Below, piece after piece: positions 30,461-39,106 of a DNA stretch of 64,000 bases (position 1 is its first letter; every line of letters starts with the position of its first letter). Origin of the DNA: Dyella japonica DSM 16301 (GTDB lineage Bacteria; Pseudomonadota; Gammaproteobacteria; Xanthomonadales; Rhodanobacteraceae); assembly GCF_001010355.1 (NCBI RefSeq), contig NZ_JPLA01000030.1, positions 142,759-206,758 on the forward strand. The letters run 5' to 3'. The position numbers were made by a program, and so were the translations under genes. The notes below the pieces were generated by a model. That model did not search any database, was not told where the DNA came from, and saw nothing but the letters and a program-made list of their open reading frames with translations.

Positions 30461-33127
30461 ATGTCCGAACCGACTCGCGAAGCACGTGCCGATGCCCTGC
30501 TGGATGCCATGCAGGAAGAGCGCACGCGTCGCTTGAAGATTTTCCTCGGTGCGGCGCCGGGCGTGGGCAAGACCTACGCCATGTTGTCCGCGGCGAGGGA
30601 GCTCAAACGGCAGGGCATCGATGTGGTGATCGGGCTGGTGGAGACGCATGGGCGGCAGGAGACGGCCGCGCTGCTCGAAGGGCTTGAGCAGCTGCCGCGC
30701 CGCAAGGTGAACTACAAGGGGCGCGACTTCACCGAGTTCGATCTCGATGCGGCGCTGGCGCGTCGTCCCGACATCATCCTGGTCGACGAACTGGCGCATA
30801 CCAACCTGCCGGGTGGTCGCCATGAGCGTCGATGGCAGGATATTGCCGAGCTGCTCGAAGCTGGCATCGAGGTGTATTCCGCGCTCAACGTGCAGCACCT
30901 GGAAAGCCTCAACGACCAGGTGCGGCGCATCACCAACGTCACTGTGCGCGAAACGGTACCGGATGCCTTCCTCGATCGCGCACGCGACATCGTGCTGGTC
31001 GACCTGCCGCCGCGCGAGCTGATCCAGCGCTTGAAGCAGGGCAAGGTCTATGTGCCGGAGACGGCGGCCGCGGCGCTCGATGCCTTCTTCTCGCCGACCA
31101 ACCTGGTCGCCCTGCGCGAGCTGGCGGTGGATACCGTCGCCGGTCACGTGGACAGCGACCTGCGCGAGCACATGCTCGCGCGCGGCGGCGCCATGCCGGT
31201 GCGGCGGCGCGTACTTGCCGCCATCGACGGCCAGTCGCAGAGCGAATATCTCGTCCGGATCGCCCGTCGCATTGCCGAACGACGTGGCGCGCCCTGGAGC
31301 GTGGCCTTCGTCGATACCGGCATTACGCTGGACAAGGCCCGCAGCGAGCGGCTGGGCGCCGCCATGCGCCTTGCGCGACGCCTCGGTGGCGACACGGTCG
31401 TGTTGCGAGGGCACGCCATCGCGGATGAACTCATCGCCCACGCCGATCGCGAAGGCATCGGCCAGATCATCCTCGGCCGTACGCGCGAACGCCCGCTGGC
31501 GCGCATGCTTGGCCGTTCGCTGACCCAGTTGTTGTTGCGCCGTGGCGCACATCTGGAACTCACCATCATCGCCACGCCGGCGGAGCGGGCGAAGTCGCGT
31601 CTGCGCCTGCGCATGCCCGGAGGCTCGGGCCGTCGCGGCGAATACATCTATGCGACGCTCGCCACGCTGGTGGCGTTCGGTCTGTCGTTCATCGCCGATC
31701 GCTATCTGTCGGTCGCGAACCTCTCGCTGATCTTCCTCACCGCTGTGTTGGTGGTGGCGGTTAGGACGCGCATGGCGGTGGCCGTCTATACGGCGTTGTT
31801 GTGCTTCCTCGGTTACAACTTCTTCTTTGCGCCGCCGCGCTACACGTTGATGATTGCCAACTTCGACGACGTGCTGGCGGTAAGCCTGTTCCTCGTCGCG
31901 GCCCTGGTGGCGAGCCGCTTGGCCACCAAGCTGGCCAGCCAGGTCGAGTCCTTGCGCACGGCCCATGCGCAGGCGCGCGCCTTGCTCGCGCTGGGGCAGC
32001 GGCTTTCCACCAGTACGGATGCCGAGGGCATCCGTCGCGTGGGCGCTGCCGCACTGGCGCATGTCATGCGCTGCGAGGTGGCGGTATTGGCGCGCGACGC
32101 GAGCCAGGTGTTGCGTGTGGTGGCGTCATCGCCGCGCGATTTCGATCTGACCTCGCAGGATCTGGGTGCGGCCGAATGGAGCGAAAAGCACGCGGAACAG
32201 GCGGGCCGCTTCACCGACACGCTCAACGCGGCGCCTTGCTGGGTATTGCCGTTGGGCAGCGACGAAAACCACCTCGGCGTGGCGGCCCTGCGCCTCCCGC
32301 CGGGGCAGGGCGAGCCGGCCACCGATGAACGCAGCCTGGCGCTGACCATGGTGCAGGACATCGGCCAGGCGCTGCAGCGTGCGCGGCTGGCCGAGGAGCT
32401 GGAGGGCGCACGCGTGCAGGGCGAGACCGAACGTCTGCGCAATGCGCTGCTTTCCTCCGTGTCGCACGACCTGCGTTCGCCGCTGGCCTCGATGATTGGT
32501 TCGGCCGGTACGTTGTCGAGTTATGGCGACCAGTTGCCGGCCAGCGAACGCCAGGAGTTGCTGGAAGCCATCCTGGGCGAAGGGCAGCGGCTGGACCGCT
32601 ATATCCAGAACCTGCTCGACATGACCAAGCTGGGTCACGGCACGCTCAAGCTCAATCGCGACTGGACCGACGCCGCCGAAATCGTCGCGGCGGCCACCAC
32701 ACGCCTGCGCAAGCTGTTTCCCGATCTGAAGGTCGACATCGAGCTGCCGCCGCAGACCTTGCTGCTCTACGTGCATCCCGCCCTGATCGAGCAGGCCTTG
32801 TTCAACATTCTTGAAAACGCGGCGCGCTTTTCGCCGCCGGGGCAGGCCGTGCGCGTGGTGGTGCGGCCCAAGGGCGAGCAGATCCAGATCGATGTGATCG
32901 ATCGCGGACCAGGCATCCCCGAAGACGAACGCGCCCGCATCTTCGACATGTTCTATTCCGTCTCGCGCGGTGATCGCGCGCCGCAGGGCACTGGCCTGGG
33001 TCTGGCCATCTGCCGCGGCATGATCGGCGCGCACGGCGGCAGCGTGGAGGCCTTGCCGGGCGACGGCGTTGGCACCACCATTCGCATCACCTTGCCGCTG
33101 CCGGCGCCGCCGACCAACCACGTATGA
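30461..33127 (+). CDS. kdpD: Osmosensitive K+ channel histidine kinase KdpD
   Basis: KdpD of 888 aa, the inner-membrane sensor kinase for K+ limitation. Domains in order: N-terminal KdpD domain with Walker A 'LGAAPGVGKTYAML' and 'ILVDELAHTNLPG' (about residues 20-230), a universal-stress-like domain ('VLAAIDGQSQSEYLVRIARR', about 245-365), about four membrane helices (395-490), a GAF-like region (510-650), and the kinase core with phospho-His H669 in 'SVSHDLRSPLASM', N box 'NILENAARFSPPG' and G boxes 'DRGPGIP' and 'GTGLGLAI'. Start at ATG 30461 gives the family N terminus 'ADALLDAMQEE'. It overlaps kdpE by 4 bp. Confidence 0.97.
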   Translation: MSEPTREARADALLDAMQEERTRRLKIFLGAAPGVGKTYAMLSAARELKRQGIDVVIGLVETHGRQETAALLEGLEQLPRRKVNYKGRDFTEFDLDAALARRPDIILVDELAHTNLPGGRHERRWQDIAELLEAGIEVYSALNVQHLESLNDQVRRITNVTVRETVPDAFLDRARDIVLVDLPPRELIQRLKQGKVYVPETAAAALDAFFSPTNLVALRELAVDTVAGHVDSDLREHMLARGGAMPVRRRVLAAIDGQSQSEYLVRIARRIAERRGAPWSVAFVDTGITLDKARSERLGAAMRLARRLGGDTVVLRGHAIADELIAHADREGIGQIILGRTRERPLARMLGRSLTQLLLRRGAHLELTIIATPAERAKSRLRLRMPGGSGRRGEYIYATLATLVAFGLSFIADRYLSVANLSLIFLTAVLVVAVRTRMAVAVYTALLCFLGYNFFFAPPRYTLMIANFDDVLAVSLFLVAALVASRLATKLASQVESLRTAHAQARALLALGQRLSTSTDAEGIRRVGAAALAHVMRCEVAVLARDASQVLRVVASSPRDFDLTSQDLGAAEWSEKHAEQAGRFTDTLNAAPCWVLPLGSDENHLGVAALRLPPGQGEPATDERSLALTMVQDIGQALQRARLAEELEGARVQGETERLRNALLSSVSHDLRSPLASMIGSAGTLSSYGDQLPASERQELLEAILGEGQRLDRYIQNLLDMTKLGHGTLKLNRDWTDAAEIVAAATTRLRKLFPDLKVDIELPPQTLLLYVHPALIEQALFNILENAARFSPPGQAVRVVVRPKGEQIQIDVIDRGPGIPEDERARIFDMFYSVSRGDRAPQGTGLGLAICRGMIGAHGGSVEALPGDGVGTTIRITLPLPAPPTNHV

Positions 33128-33816
33128 CCTCCGCCGCACGTGTCCTGGTCATCGATGACGAGGCACAGATCCGCAAATTCCTCGACATCGGCCTGCGCGC
33201 CGAGGGCTACGAGGTGCTGCTTGCGGCGAATGCGGCCGAAGGCCTGGCGCTGGCCGCCACGCGCTCACCCGATCTGGTGATACTCGACATCGGCCTGCCG
33301 GACCGCGAAGGGCACGACGTGCTCGCCGAGCTGCGCCAATGGACGCACGTGCCCGTGATCATGCTTTCCGTGCGCGATGCGGAAAGCGAAAAGGTGAAGG
33401 CGCTCGATGCCGGCGCCAACGACTATGTGACCAAGCCGTTCGGCATCCAGGAGCTGATGGCGCGCCTGCGCGCCCTGCTGCGTGCCCGGCAGGGTGAGCC
33501 CGAGGCGATGCAGCGCTACGACGACGGCAGCCTTGTGATCGACCTCGGTCGTCGCGAAGTGTGGCTGGACGGCGCGCAGCTCTCCCTGACGCGCAAGGAG
33601 TACGCCGTGCTCGCGCTGCTGCTGCGCCACGCCGGGCGCGTGGTGACCCAGCAGCAGTTGCTGCGCGAGATCTGGGGCGCTACCCATACCCACGACAGCC
33701 ACTATCTGCGCATCGTGGTGGGCAAGCTGCGCCAGAAGCTCGGCGACGATCCGACCACACCCCGCTGGCTGAAGACCGAGCCCGGCGTGGGCTACCGCTT
33801 TATCAGCGGGGTCTGA
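33124..33816 (+). CDS. kdpE: KDP operon response regulator KdpE
   Basis: OmpR-family response regulator of 230 aa, the partner of KdpD and activator of kdpFABC. The receiver domain (1-120) has 'VIDDEAQIRKFLDIGLRAE', phospho-Asp D55 in 'LVILDIGLPDREG' and Lys in 'YVTKPFGIQEL'. The winged-helix DNA-binding domain (about 130-228) has 'LTRKEYAVLALLLRHAGRVV' split across its helices and ends 'TEPGVGYRFISGV'. The ATG overlaps the kdpD stop. Its target would lie upstream of 23357; whether it also acts in the kdpC-kdpD gap is unknown. Confidence 0.97.
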   Translation: MTSAARVLVIDDEAQIRKFLDIGLRAEGYEVLLAANAAEGLALAATRSPDLVILDIGLPDREGHDVLAELRQWTHVPVIMLSVRDAESEKVKALDAGANDYVTKPFGIQELMARLRALLRARQGEPEAMQRYDDGSLVIDLGRREVWLDGAQLSLTRKEYAVLALLLRHAGRVVTQQQLLREIWGATHTHDSHYLRIVVGKLRQKLGDDPTTPRWLKTEPGVGYRFISGV

Positions 33817-34047
33817 GCGGCCTGACCGGGTGTCGCAGCCTGTGAGAGTGTTTAGTGGTCTGATTCCCGGACGTTTTTCGCCAACCCCGTACGTTGGGGC
33901 AGGGCGAAGGCTGGCCCGATTCACGGTTCCCCGGCGCAGGTCAATCCTGTCTTCCACGCCCGGGGCACGGTTATGATGGCCGCCGGACCAACATCCCGGT
34001 GCTGACTGCCCAAGAACGCAGCGCCGGCTCACAGAGGAAACCCATCC

Positions 34048-34617
34048 ATGGCACGTGGCATCAACAAAGTCATCATCGTCGGCAACCTCGGCGCCGACCC
34101 GGAAACCCGCTACACCGGCAATGGCACCGCCATTACCAGCATCCGCATCGCGACCTCCGAGAACTGGACCGACAAGCAGAGCGGCGAAAAGCAGGAGCGC
34201 ACCGAGTGGCACCGCGTGAAGCTGTTCGGCCGCCTCGCTGAAATCGCCGGCGAATACCTCAAGAAGGGTCGCCAGGTGTATATCGAAGGCTCGCTGCGCA
34301 CCGACAAGTACACCGACAAGGATGGCGTCGAGCGCTTCAGCACCGACATCATCGCGGCCGAAATGCAGATGCTCGGCGGCGGCACGGAAGGCGGCACAGG
34401 CGGCGGTGGCGGCAACTTCCAGCGCGCCCAGGGTGGCGGCGGTGGCGGCGGCCAGTCGCGTCAGCAGGGCGGCGGCAACTACGGTGGCGGCCAGGCCCGC
34501 GGCGGCGACAACTTCGGCGGCGCCCCGCGCGGCGGCGACAACTACGGCAACCAGCAGCGCCAGTCGGCACCGCCGGCGCAGAACAACAGCTTTGATGATG
34601 ACGATATTCCGTTCTGA
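34048..34617 (+). CDS. ssb: Single-stranded DNA-binding protein
   Basis: SSB of 189 aa, which coats single-stranded DNA in replication, repair and recombination. The OB fold (about residues 1-112) begins '[21 protein letters not shown]' in parts and contains '[20 protein letters not shown]' and '[15 protein letters not shown]'. A long Gly/Gln/Arg-rich linker with repeated GGGN/GGDN units follows, and the C-terminal tip 'DDDDIPF' binds partner proteins. GAGGAAA lies about 11 nt before the ATG. The 231 bp upstream show no other gene, and a terminator follows. Confidence 0.98.
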   Translation: MARGINKVIIVGNLGADPETRYTGNGTAITSIRIATSENWTDKQSGEKQERTEWHRVKLFGRLAEIAGEYLKKGRQVYIEGSLRTDKYTDKDGVERFSTDIIAAEMQMLGGGTEGGTGGGGGNFQRAQGGGGGGGQSRQQGGGNYGGGQARGGDNFGGAPRGGDNYGNQQRQSAPPAQNNSFDDDDIPF

Positions 34618-34650
34618 AGTGCGCCAACCATATCGTTGTTGAGTGTTGTG

Positions 34651-34676
34651 AAAGCCCGCGATTTCGCGGGCTTTTT
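34651..34676 (+). terminator. Rho-independent terminator after ssb
   Basis: A perfect 10-bp stem, AAAGCCCGCG (34651-34660) and CGCGGGCTTT (34665-34674), with loop ATTT is followed by TT and further T-rich sequence. It is 34 nt after the ssb stop. The A-rich left edge could terminate in the opposite direction too. Confidence 0.9.
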
Positions 34677-34870
34677 CTTTGTGGACTGTTGGTCCGTCAG
34701 CTCGTTCGGCCGCTGTCGATCTTCACTCCGATGCAGGCTGAAAGTTCCGCTGGCGGCAGGTGAGCCTGTCGCAGCTCGCCTTTACAACGGCCAGCGTTCT
34801 ATCAAGGTGTCACGCGCCGTAGGTACTCGACCCCATCACGGACGCGCGCTCAGCCGCGATTGCGCTTGAT

Positions 34871-34899
34871 GGAATAAAACGGACCGCAGCCTAGTTATG
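34871..34899 (+). promoter_or_regulatory. Candidate ECF-type promoter for cytochrome b561 gene
   Basis: GGAATAAAACGG (34871-34882) followed by GTTATG (34894-34899) resembles extracytoplasmic-function sigma promoters, with a GGAA-type -35 box, about 18 bp spacing and a GTT-type -10 box. It lies about 60 bp before the cytochrome b561 start. The rest of the 34677-34959 gap shows no gene. No primary sigma-70 promoter is obvious. Confidence 0.35.
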
Positions 34900-34959
34900 T
34901 GGATAGCGCCTCGCATCGAAGGGCTTGGCGCTTAGTCCATTCAACAAGGTCCTACGTCC

Positions 34960-35511
34960 ATGCTGGTTCCCGTATCTGCCGCCCCGCGCTACACACGCAC
35001 CGCCAAGGTTCTGCATTGGCTGGTGGCCCTGTTCATACTGACCAACTTGGTCATTGGCCTGCGCATGGAGCGCTTCCCTGGCTACTCGCACAAGTCGCCC
35101 GAGTGGAACAGCATCTTGTTCTGGCACGGCTCGATCGGCGCCGTAGTGCTGTGGCTGGCTATAGCGCGAATCATCTGGCGTGTCGGCCACCGACCGCCTC
35201 CCCTGCCGGGCAGCATGCCGCGCTGGCAAGCGTGGGTAGCGCACAGCGTCCACGGGTTGCTTTATCTGGCCATGCTCATACTGCCGCTTGCCGGCTACGC
35301 GCATCGCGTCGCGGGGAACCATCCGGTCAGTTTCTTCGGTCTATGGAACTGGCCTGATCTCTTCGCACCCAACGAGTCGCTACGCGTCCTGTTCGGGACC
35401 ATTCACGTCGATCTCGCCCTGGCGCTTGGCGGCTTGCTGATCCTTCATCTGGGCGCCGTACTGAAGCATCTTGTGATCAATCGCGACGGTGTGGCCAAGC
35501 GGATGTTGTGA
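34960..35511 (+). CDS. Cytochrome b561 family protein
   Basis: Di-heme membrane cytochrome b of 183 aa in the CybB/YceJ family, which passes electrons between quinol and periplasmic acceptors or superoxide. Four hydrophobic segments are visible, with heme-ligand candidates His19 in 'KVLHWLVALFI', a His in 'ILFWHGSIGA', two in 'WVAHSVHGLLY', and a C-terminal 'LHLGAVLKH'. It stands alone, with a possible ECF promoter upstream, which would fit an envelope oxidative-stress gene. Specific acceptor is unknown. Confidence 0.92.
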   Translation: MLVPVSAAPRYTRTAKVLHWLVALFILTNLVIGLRMERFPGYSHKSPEWNSILFWHGSIGAVVLWLAIARIIWRVGHRPPPLPGSMPRWQAWVAHSVHGLLYLAMLILPLAGYAHRVAGNHPVSFFGLWNWPDLFAPNESLRVLFGTIHVDLALALGGLLILHLGAVLKHLVINRDGVAKRML

Positions 35512-35595
35512 TCGGGGCGCAGGCGAATAAGGGGCGGAACCATCTTCTGCCATCAAACAGATGACGGTGGTCGCCCATTCGTTTCGGGCTCGTAC

Positions 35596-37308
35596 TCACG
35601 ACCCTGCAAAATAGAGTCGCCGCGCCCGGCGTGCAGTCCTGTCCTTTGGATTGAAGGCATCTGCCGTCCAATCGTCATCCTCCTTCAGGAAGCCAAGTTT
35701 CATGTTTTCGGGGGTGGCGCCAGGATTCTTCTGCAGGAAGATGGCAACCGCCTCACGGAAGGCGTAGTGCGAATACAGTCGCATGTACTCGCCAAGATAG
35801 ATGTCGGCAACGCGGGTGTTGTCCTTGATCACCAGCATGTTCTCGTCGTTTTTGGTCGTGCTGGCGTCGCTGAAGTTGGCCGATCCGGTGACAACGATGG
35901 GATGTTTTGACAGCGGGTCGACCAGCATGAACTTCAAATGCACCCATAGCACGTGCGCATCCTTGTCGATCTTGTCGATCTCGCCAAGCCACTGATCGAA
36001 GCCATTGAGCGGGATCCTGTTGCCGATGGCGATGACCACGTTCGGCAACGCCTGGATCTTGCGAATGGCCTCGATCTGCGCCTCCTTATTGCGGCCGTTC
36101 CATTCCTTCTCCATCAAGCCGACGCGCAGCACTTCGTCCTTCAACTCATAGACATTGCGGAAGACGTCGCTCATGCCGAACGCAAATGTCATGAAGAGTG
36201 CGTTCTTGGCTGCGCCTGCCAAGCTTCCGTACCAGTCAAGAGCATCGCTATTGGCGCGCGGCGAGAATACGGGTGCCATGTCATCGATGAAATCCGTGGC
36301 CGCCGCCGGGGCTGGGGTCTGGTCGATCGTCCACTGCTTATAGGTGTTGCCGCGAGTGGTCACCGGGTCAGTATGCAGCTTGGCGTAGAAGTCCAGATAC
36401 TTGGTCGCGATGTCCGGGTTTTCCACGACGTGTATGCAATTGGCGTGACCGAACAAGCCGTTCAATGTCAGGTTGGTGGATCCAAACAGCACGGCGACAG
36501 GCTTGTCGTTCTTCGTCAGTACGATGAACTTGTTATGCATCAACGTGCCGTTCTGGCGTGGCTTCGTCAGCGTCTTGACCTTTTCGGCCTTGATGGCGGC
36601 CTCGTTCTTCTTGTGCGGGCCAGTGGCGTTGTCGATGTCGTCGTAGACGATCGTCACGTCAACGCCGCGGCCTTTCGCACTCCGTAGTTCGTCCAGGACG
36701 CTCGCCCACTGGAATTCATAGAAGCATCCCTTTAACGCATAACCTTCTCCTTCAGCCCGGCGGATGAACTCGATGATTCCCTCGATCAGCCCGCGGGATA
36801 GCCAGTCGAATGCCGCCTGTCCCGCGCTCGGTCCGCCCTTTTTCAATGGCGTCGGAGGAATGTTCTGAAAGCGCCTCGCGTACTCCTGCGTGGCTACGGA
36901 GCCTCGATTGAAATGGATGGTGTGCTCGGCACCTTCCGTTGGCTCAGTGGTGACCGAGACGTCGATGCTCACGCCTTCCTTGAGGTCGGTTACCGGCCCG
37001 TACATGGCGATAACCGTATAGGTGTAGGAATGGTTCGGTTTCGCGGAGTAGTCGGACCATTGGAACGACTGGAACGGGTGGACATGGCTCGAATACTGCC
37101 CGCCAGGCGCGGGATGGGGCTCGACACTTTCGAATGTCTTGGTGCCGCTCATCCAATAGCTTTCACCCTCGGTCTTGTCGGTTCGCTTGATTGCGAAGCC
37201 GAGTAGCCCTTTCCGCTTTGCATCGCTGATGTCCAGGCCGAGCACGACGACGTAGGACCCGGCAATGGCGTTGACGGTCAGTCCACTCTTGGAGATGCGT
37301 TTGCGCAT
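35596..37308 (-). CDS. Phospholipase D-like domain protein with N-terminal beta domain
   Basis: Protein of 570 aa with two phospholipase-D/nuclease half-sites. Residues about 1-125 are beta-rich, ending in a fibronectin-III-like stretch ('NHSYTYTVIAMYGPVTDL'). The first half-site is H258/K260 in 'GTLMHNKFIVLTK' with 'FGSTNLT' after; the Asp of HxKxxxxD is replaced by Thr. The second, H457/K459/D464 in 'WVHLKFMLVDP' with 'TGSANFSD', is complete. There is no signal peptide or membrane segment. It stands alone, with somewhat lower GC and different codon use from its neighbours, suggesting recent transfer. It might be a nuclease, a lipid hydrolase or a defence effector; the sequence does not decide. 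Confidence 0.85.
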   Translation of the reverse strand: MRKRISKSGLTVNAIAGSYVVVLGLDISDAKRKGLLGFAIKRTDKTEGESYWMSGTKTFESVEPHPAPGGQYSSHVHPFQSFQWSDYSAKPNHSYTYTVIAMYGPVTDLKEGVSIDVSVTTEPTEGAEHTIHFNRGSVATQEYARRFQNIPPTPLKKGGPSAGQAAFDWLSRGLIEGIIEFIRRAEGEGYALKGCFYEFQWASVLDELRSAKGRGVDVTIVYDDIDNATGPHKKNEAAIKAEKVKTLTKPRQNGTLMHNKFIVLTKNDKPVAVLFGSTNLTLNGLFGHANCIHVVENPDIATKYLDFYAKLHTDPVTTRGNTYKQWTIDQTPAPAAATDFIDDMAPVFSPRANSDALDWYGSLAGAAKNALFMTFAFGMSDVFRNVYELKDEVLRVGLMEKEWNGRNKEAQIEAIRKIQALPNVVIAIGNRIPLNGFDQWLGEIDKIDKDAHVLWVHLKFMLVDPLSKHPIVVTGSANFSDASTTKNDENMLVIKDNTRVADIYLGEYMRLYSHYAFREAVAIFLQKNPGATPENMKLGFLKEDDDWTADAFNPKDRTARRARRLYFAGS

Positions 37309-37861
37309 GACGACACTCCTGGATTCCTTGATGCAACGCGGGGTTCTGCCCCGGCAATGCGGGCGATTCCAAAATGGTGGTTCCCCAAAAATTGAATCGC
37401 CGCGACGCTCGTGGAGACCGGGCTGCCCAACGTGGCCGCATATGGGCGCGTTCGCGTGACGAATGCCTGGGCTCTTGAATCGAACTAAGTCAACTTTTCT
37501 TACAAATGGGTGACATTGCCTGGTTGCTTGGCCAGTAACTTTCCGGTCAATGGCAGACAGCTGTCATCTGTTCGAGGTTGAAGCAGCGATGTTGGTCGAG
37601 GCGGCGGTGCCCAGCAGCATCGTGGCCGTGGCAAAGGAGATCGCAGAGCACGATGGGCGCATCGTCCACTCGCTGCGCAACGCCGTCGACGATAGGCGCC
37701 GGACTCTGCGAAATCCACTAGGCCTTTGGCTTATAGAAACAGGTGGAAGCAACGTCGTATGGGCCGGCATTGCCCACCATTGTCATGTCTATTCGCGTTG
37801 GTTTGGTACGGATCAGCAGCGGGGTCAGGTGCGTCTAAATGACCGAGGACGAAATATCGCG
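37309..37861. other. 553-bp gap without a confident gene
   Basis: This stretch between the PLD-like gene and gluconokinase is less GC-rich than its surroundings. It holds several short overlapping reading frames on both strands, the longest 127 codons (37550-37933, plus strand), which runs into the gluconokinase gene and has no recognisable domain. It may be the decayed edge of an inserted segment that carried the PLD-like gene. No tRNA or clear repeat ends are visible. Confidence 0.5.
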
Positions 37862-38398
37862 TCAGCGATCGATCCGGTTGGGCCCGTTGCTTGTGTTCCA
37901 CCAGTGCAGCGCTTGATCGATGATCAGTTGTAGTGGTTCGTTGCCGTTGGCGCGCAATACACGTGCTTCGCCTGTCGGAGGCTCCAGATCTCGGAACTGG
38001 CTCTCGACCAAGGTGGCCGGCATGAAGTGATCGGAGCGCAAGCCGACGCGCTGGAGGGCGACCTCCGGTGACACGTCTAGGAAGACAAAGCCGAGTTCGG
38101 CCACACCGCTGCGCAAGGTGTCGCGATAGCGGCGCTTGAGCGCCGAGCAGGCGAGCACGGCGATGTGACCGCTGGCCACGACCTTGGCGAGCTCTCCAGA
38201 CAGGTGCTCCAGCCAGCCCTGGCGGTCGGCATCAGTGAGTGCGATGCCGGCCTTCATCTTTTGCACGTTCTGTTCGGGATGGTAGGCATCGCCTTCGATC
38301 ATGCGTGCGCCGATGCGTTCGCTGAGCGCCTTGGCCACGCTGCTCTTGCCGCAGCCAGAGACGCCCATGACGACGATTGCGCGCATCGGTTCCTGCAT
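37862..38398 (-). CDS. gntK: Gluconokinase, GntK type
   Basis: Cytoplasmic carbohydrate kinase of 178 aa that phosphorylates D-gluconate at C6, feeding the Entner-Doudoroff or pentose phosphate pathways. The Walker A motif is 'VMGVSGCGKSSVAKAL' near the N terminus, and the family blocks 'MIEGDAYHPEQNVQKM', 'PLTDADRQGWL' in the form ALTDADRQGWL, 'ACSALKRRYRD' and 'FMPATLVESQF' follow. ATG at 38398 is chosen because AGGA lies 9 nt upstream; 38407 and 38386 are possible starts. No gluconate permease or regulator is adjacent. Confidence 0.93.
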   Translation of the reverse strand: MQEPMRAIVVMGVSGCGKSSVAKALSERIGARMIEGDAYHPEQNVQKMKAGIALTDADRQGWLEHLSGELAKVVASGHIAVLACSALKRRYRDTLRSGVAELGFVFLDVSPEVALQRVGLRSDHFMPATLVESQFRDLEPPTGEARVLRANGNEPLQLIIDQALHWWNTSNGPNRIDR

Positions 38399-38590
38399 GC
38401 ATTGCATCCTGTGATGGAGTGGAGGCCATCACGCGCTTCGCGCCTGATGCCCAGCTGAGGATACTGTGACCGGCGCCACGATTGTCATGCGCGGGCGCGC
38501 GAAGTCACAAAGCGGTCACACCACCACCCTAGGCTCCGTGCCGTCTGAGTGCCGTAGCCTTCCTCGGCGAACACGGTGGAAGGAGGAGCG

Positions 38591-39106
38591 GTGCGGGAAA
38601 AGCATGGGGCGTGGTCGGCGTTGTTCGCGGAAAAGGGCGCGACGCTGAGCAAGTACTTCCTGCGCCGCGTGGCGCATCGCTGGGATGCGCAGGACCTGGT
38701 GCAGGAGGTCTATCTGCGCCTGCTGCGGATCGAGCCGGCGGACGCCGCGAACATCCGCAGCCCCGAGGCCTACCTGTTCACGGTGGCCGCGAACCTGGTG
38801 AAGGAGCATGCCGTGCTGCGCCAGCAGGCGCCGCTGGGCAGTGACGAGCTGGAGCAGGTGGTGGAGCAGCTGGCAGCGCCGACCAATCTCGAAGCGGACA
38901 TGGACAGCGATCTGCGCCAGCAACGCCTCGGCGTGCTGATCGATCGGCTGTCGCCCAAGTGCAAGGCGGTGCTGATCATGCATTATCGCGATGAGATGTC
39001 TTATCGCGAGATCGCCGAGCGTATGAGCATCTCGACCAGCATGGTGAAGAAATACGTCGTGAAAGGCCTGGCGGCGTGCCGGCAAAGGATGGCCGACTAT
39101 GAATAA
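38591..39106 (+). CDS. ECF sigma factor, FecI type
   Basis: RNA polymerase sigma factor of 171 aa of the extracytoplasmic-function class. Region 2 includes 'WDAQDLVQEVYLRLLRI' (residues ~32-48) and region 4 contains the helix-turn-helix 'MSYREIAERMSISTSMVKKYVVKGL'-type segment split around residue 140. The GTG at 38591 is chosen because GGAGGAGC lies immediately before it. Its stop overlaps the fecR-like start by 8 bp. In this arrangement a TonB receptor signals through FecR to release the sigma factor, which then drives receptor transcription. Confidence 0.95.
   Translation: MREKHGAWSALFAEKGATLSKYFLRRVAHRWDAQDLVQEVYLRLLRIEPADAANIRSPEAYLFTVAANLVKEHAVLRQQAPLGSDELEQVVEQLAAPTNLEADMDSDLRQQRLGVLIDRLSPKCKAVLIMHYRDEMSYREIAERMSISTSMVKKYVVKGLAACRQRMADYE

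Noticed and set aside
37550..37933. 127-codon plus-strand frame in the gap before gluconokinase
   Set aside because: No recognisable domain, weak ribosome-binding site and overlap with the gluconokinase coding region. Kept only as part of the gap description.
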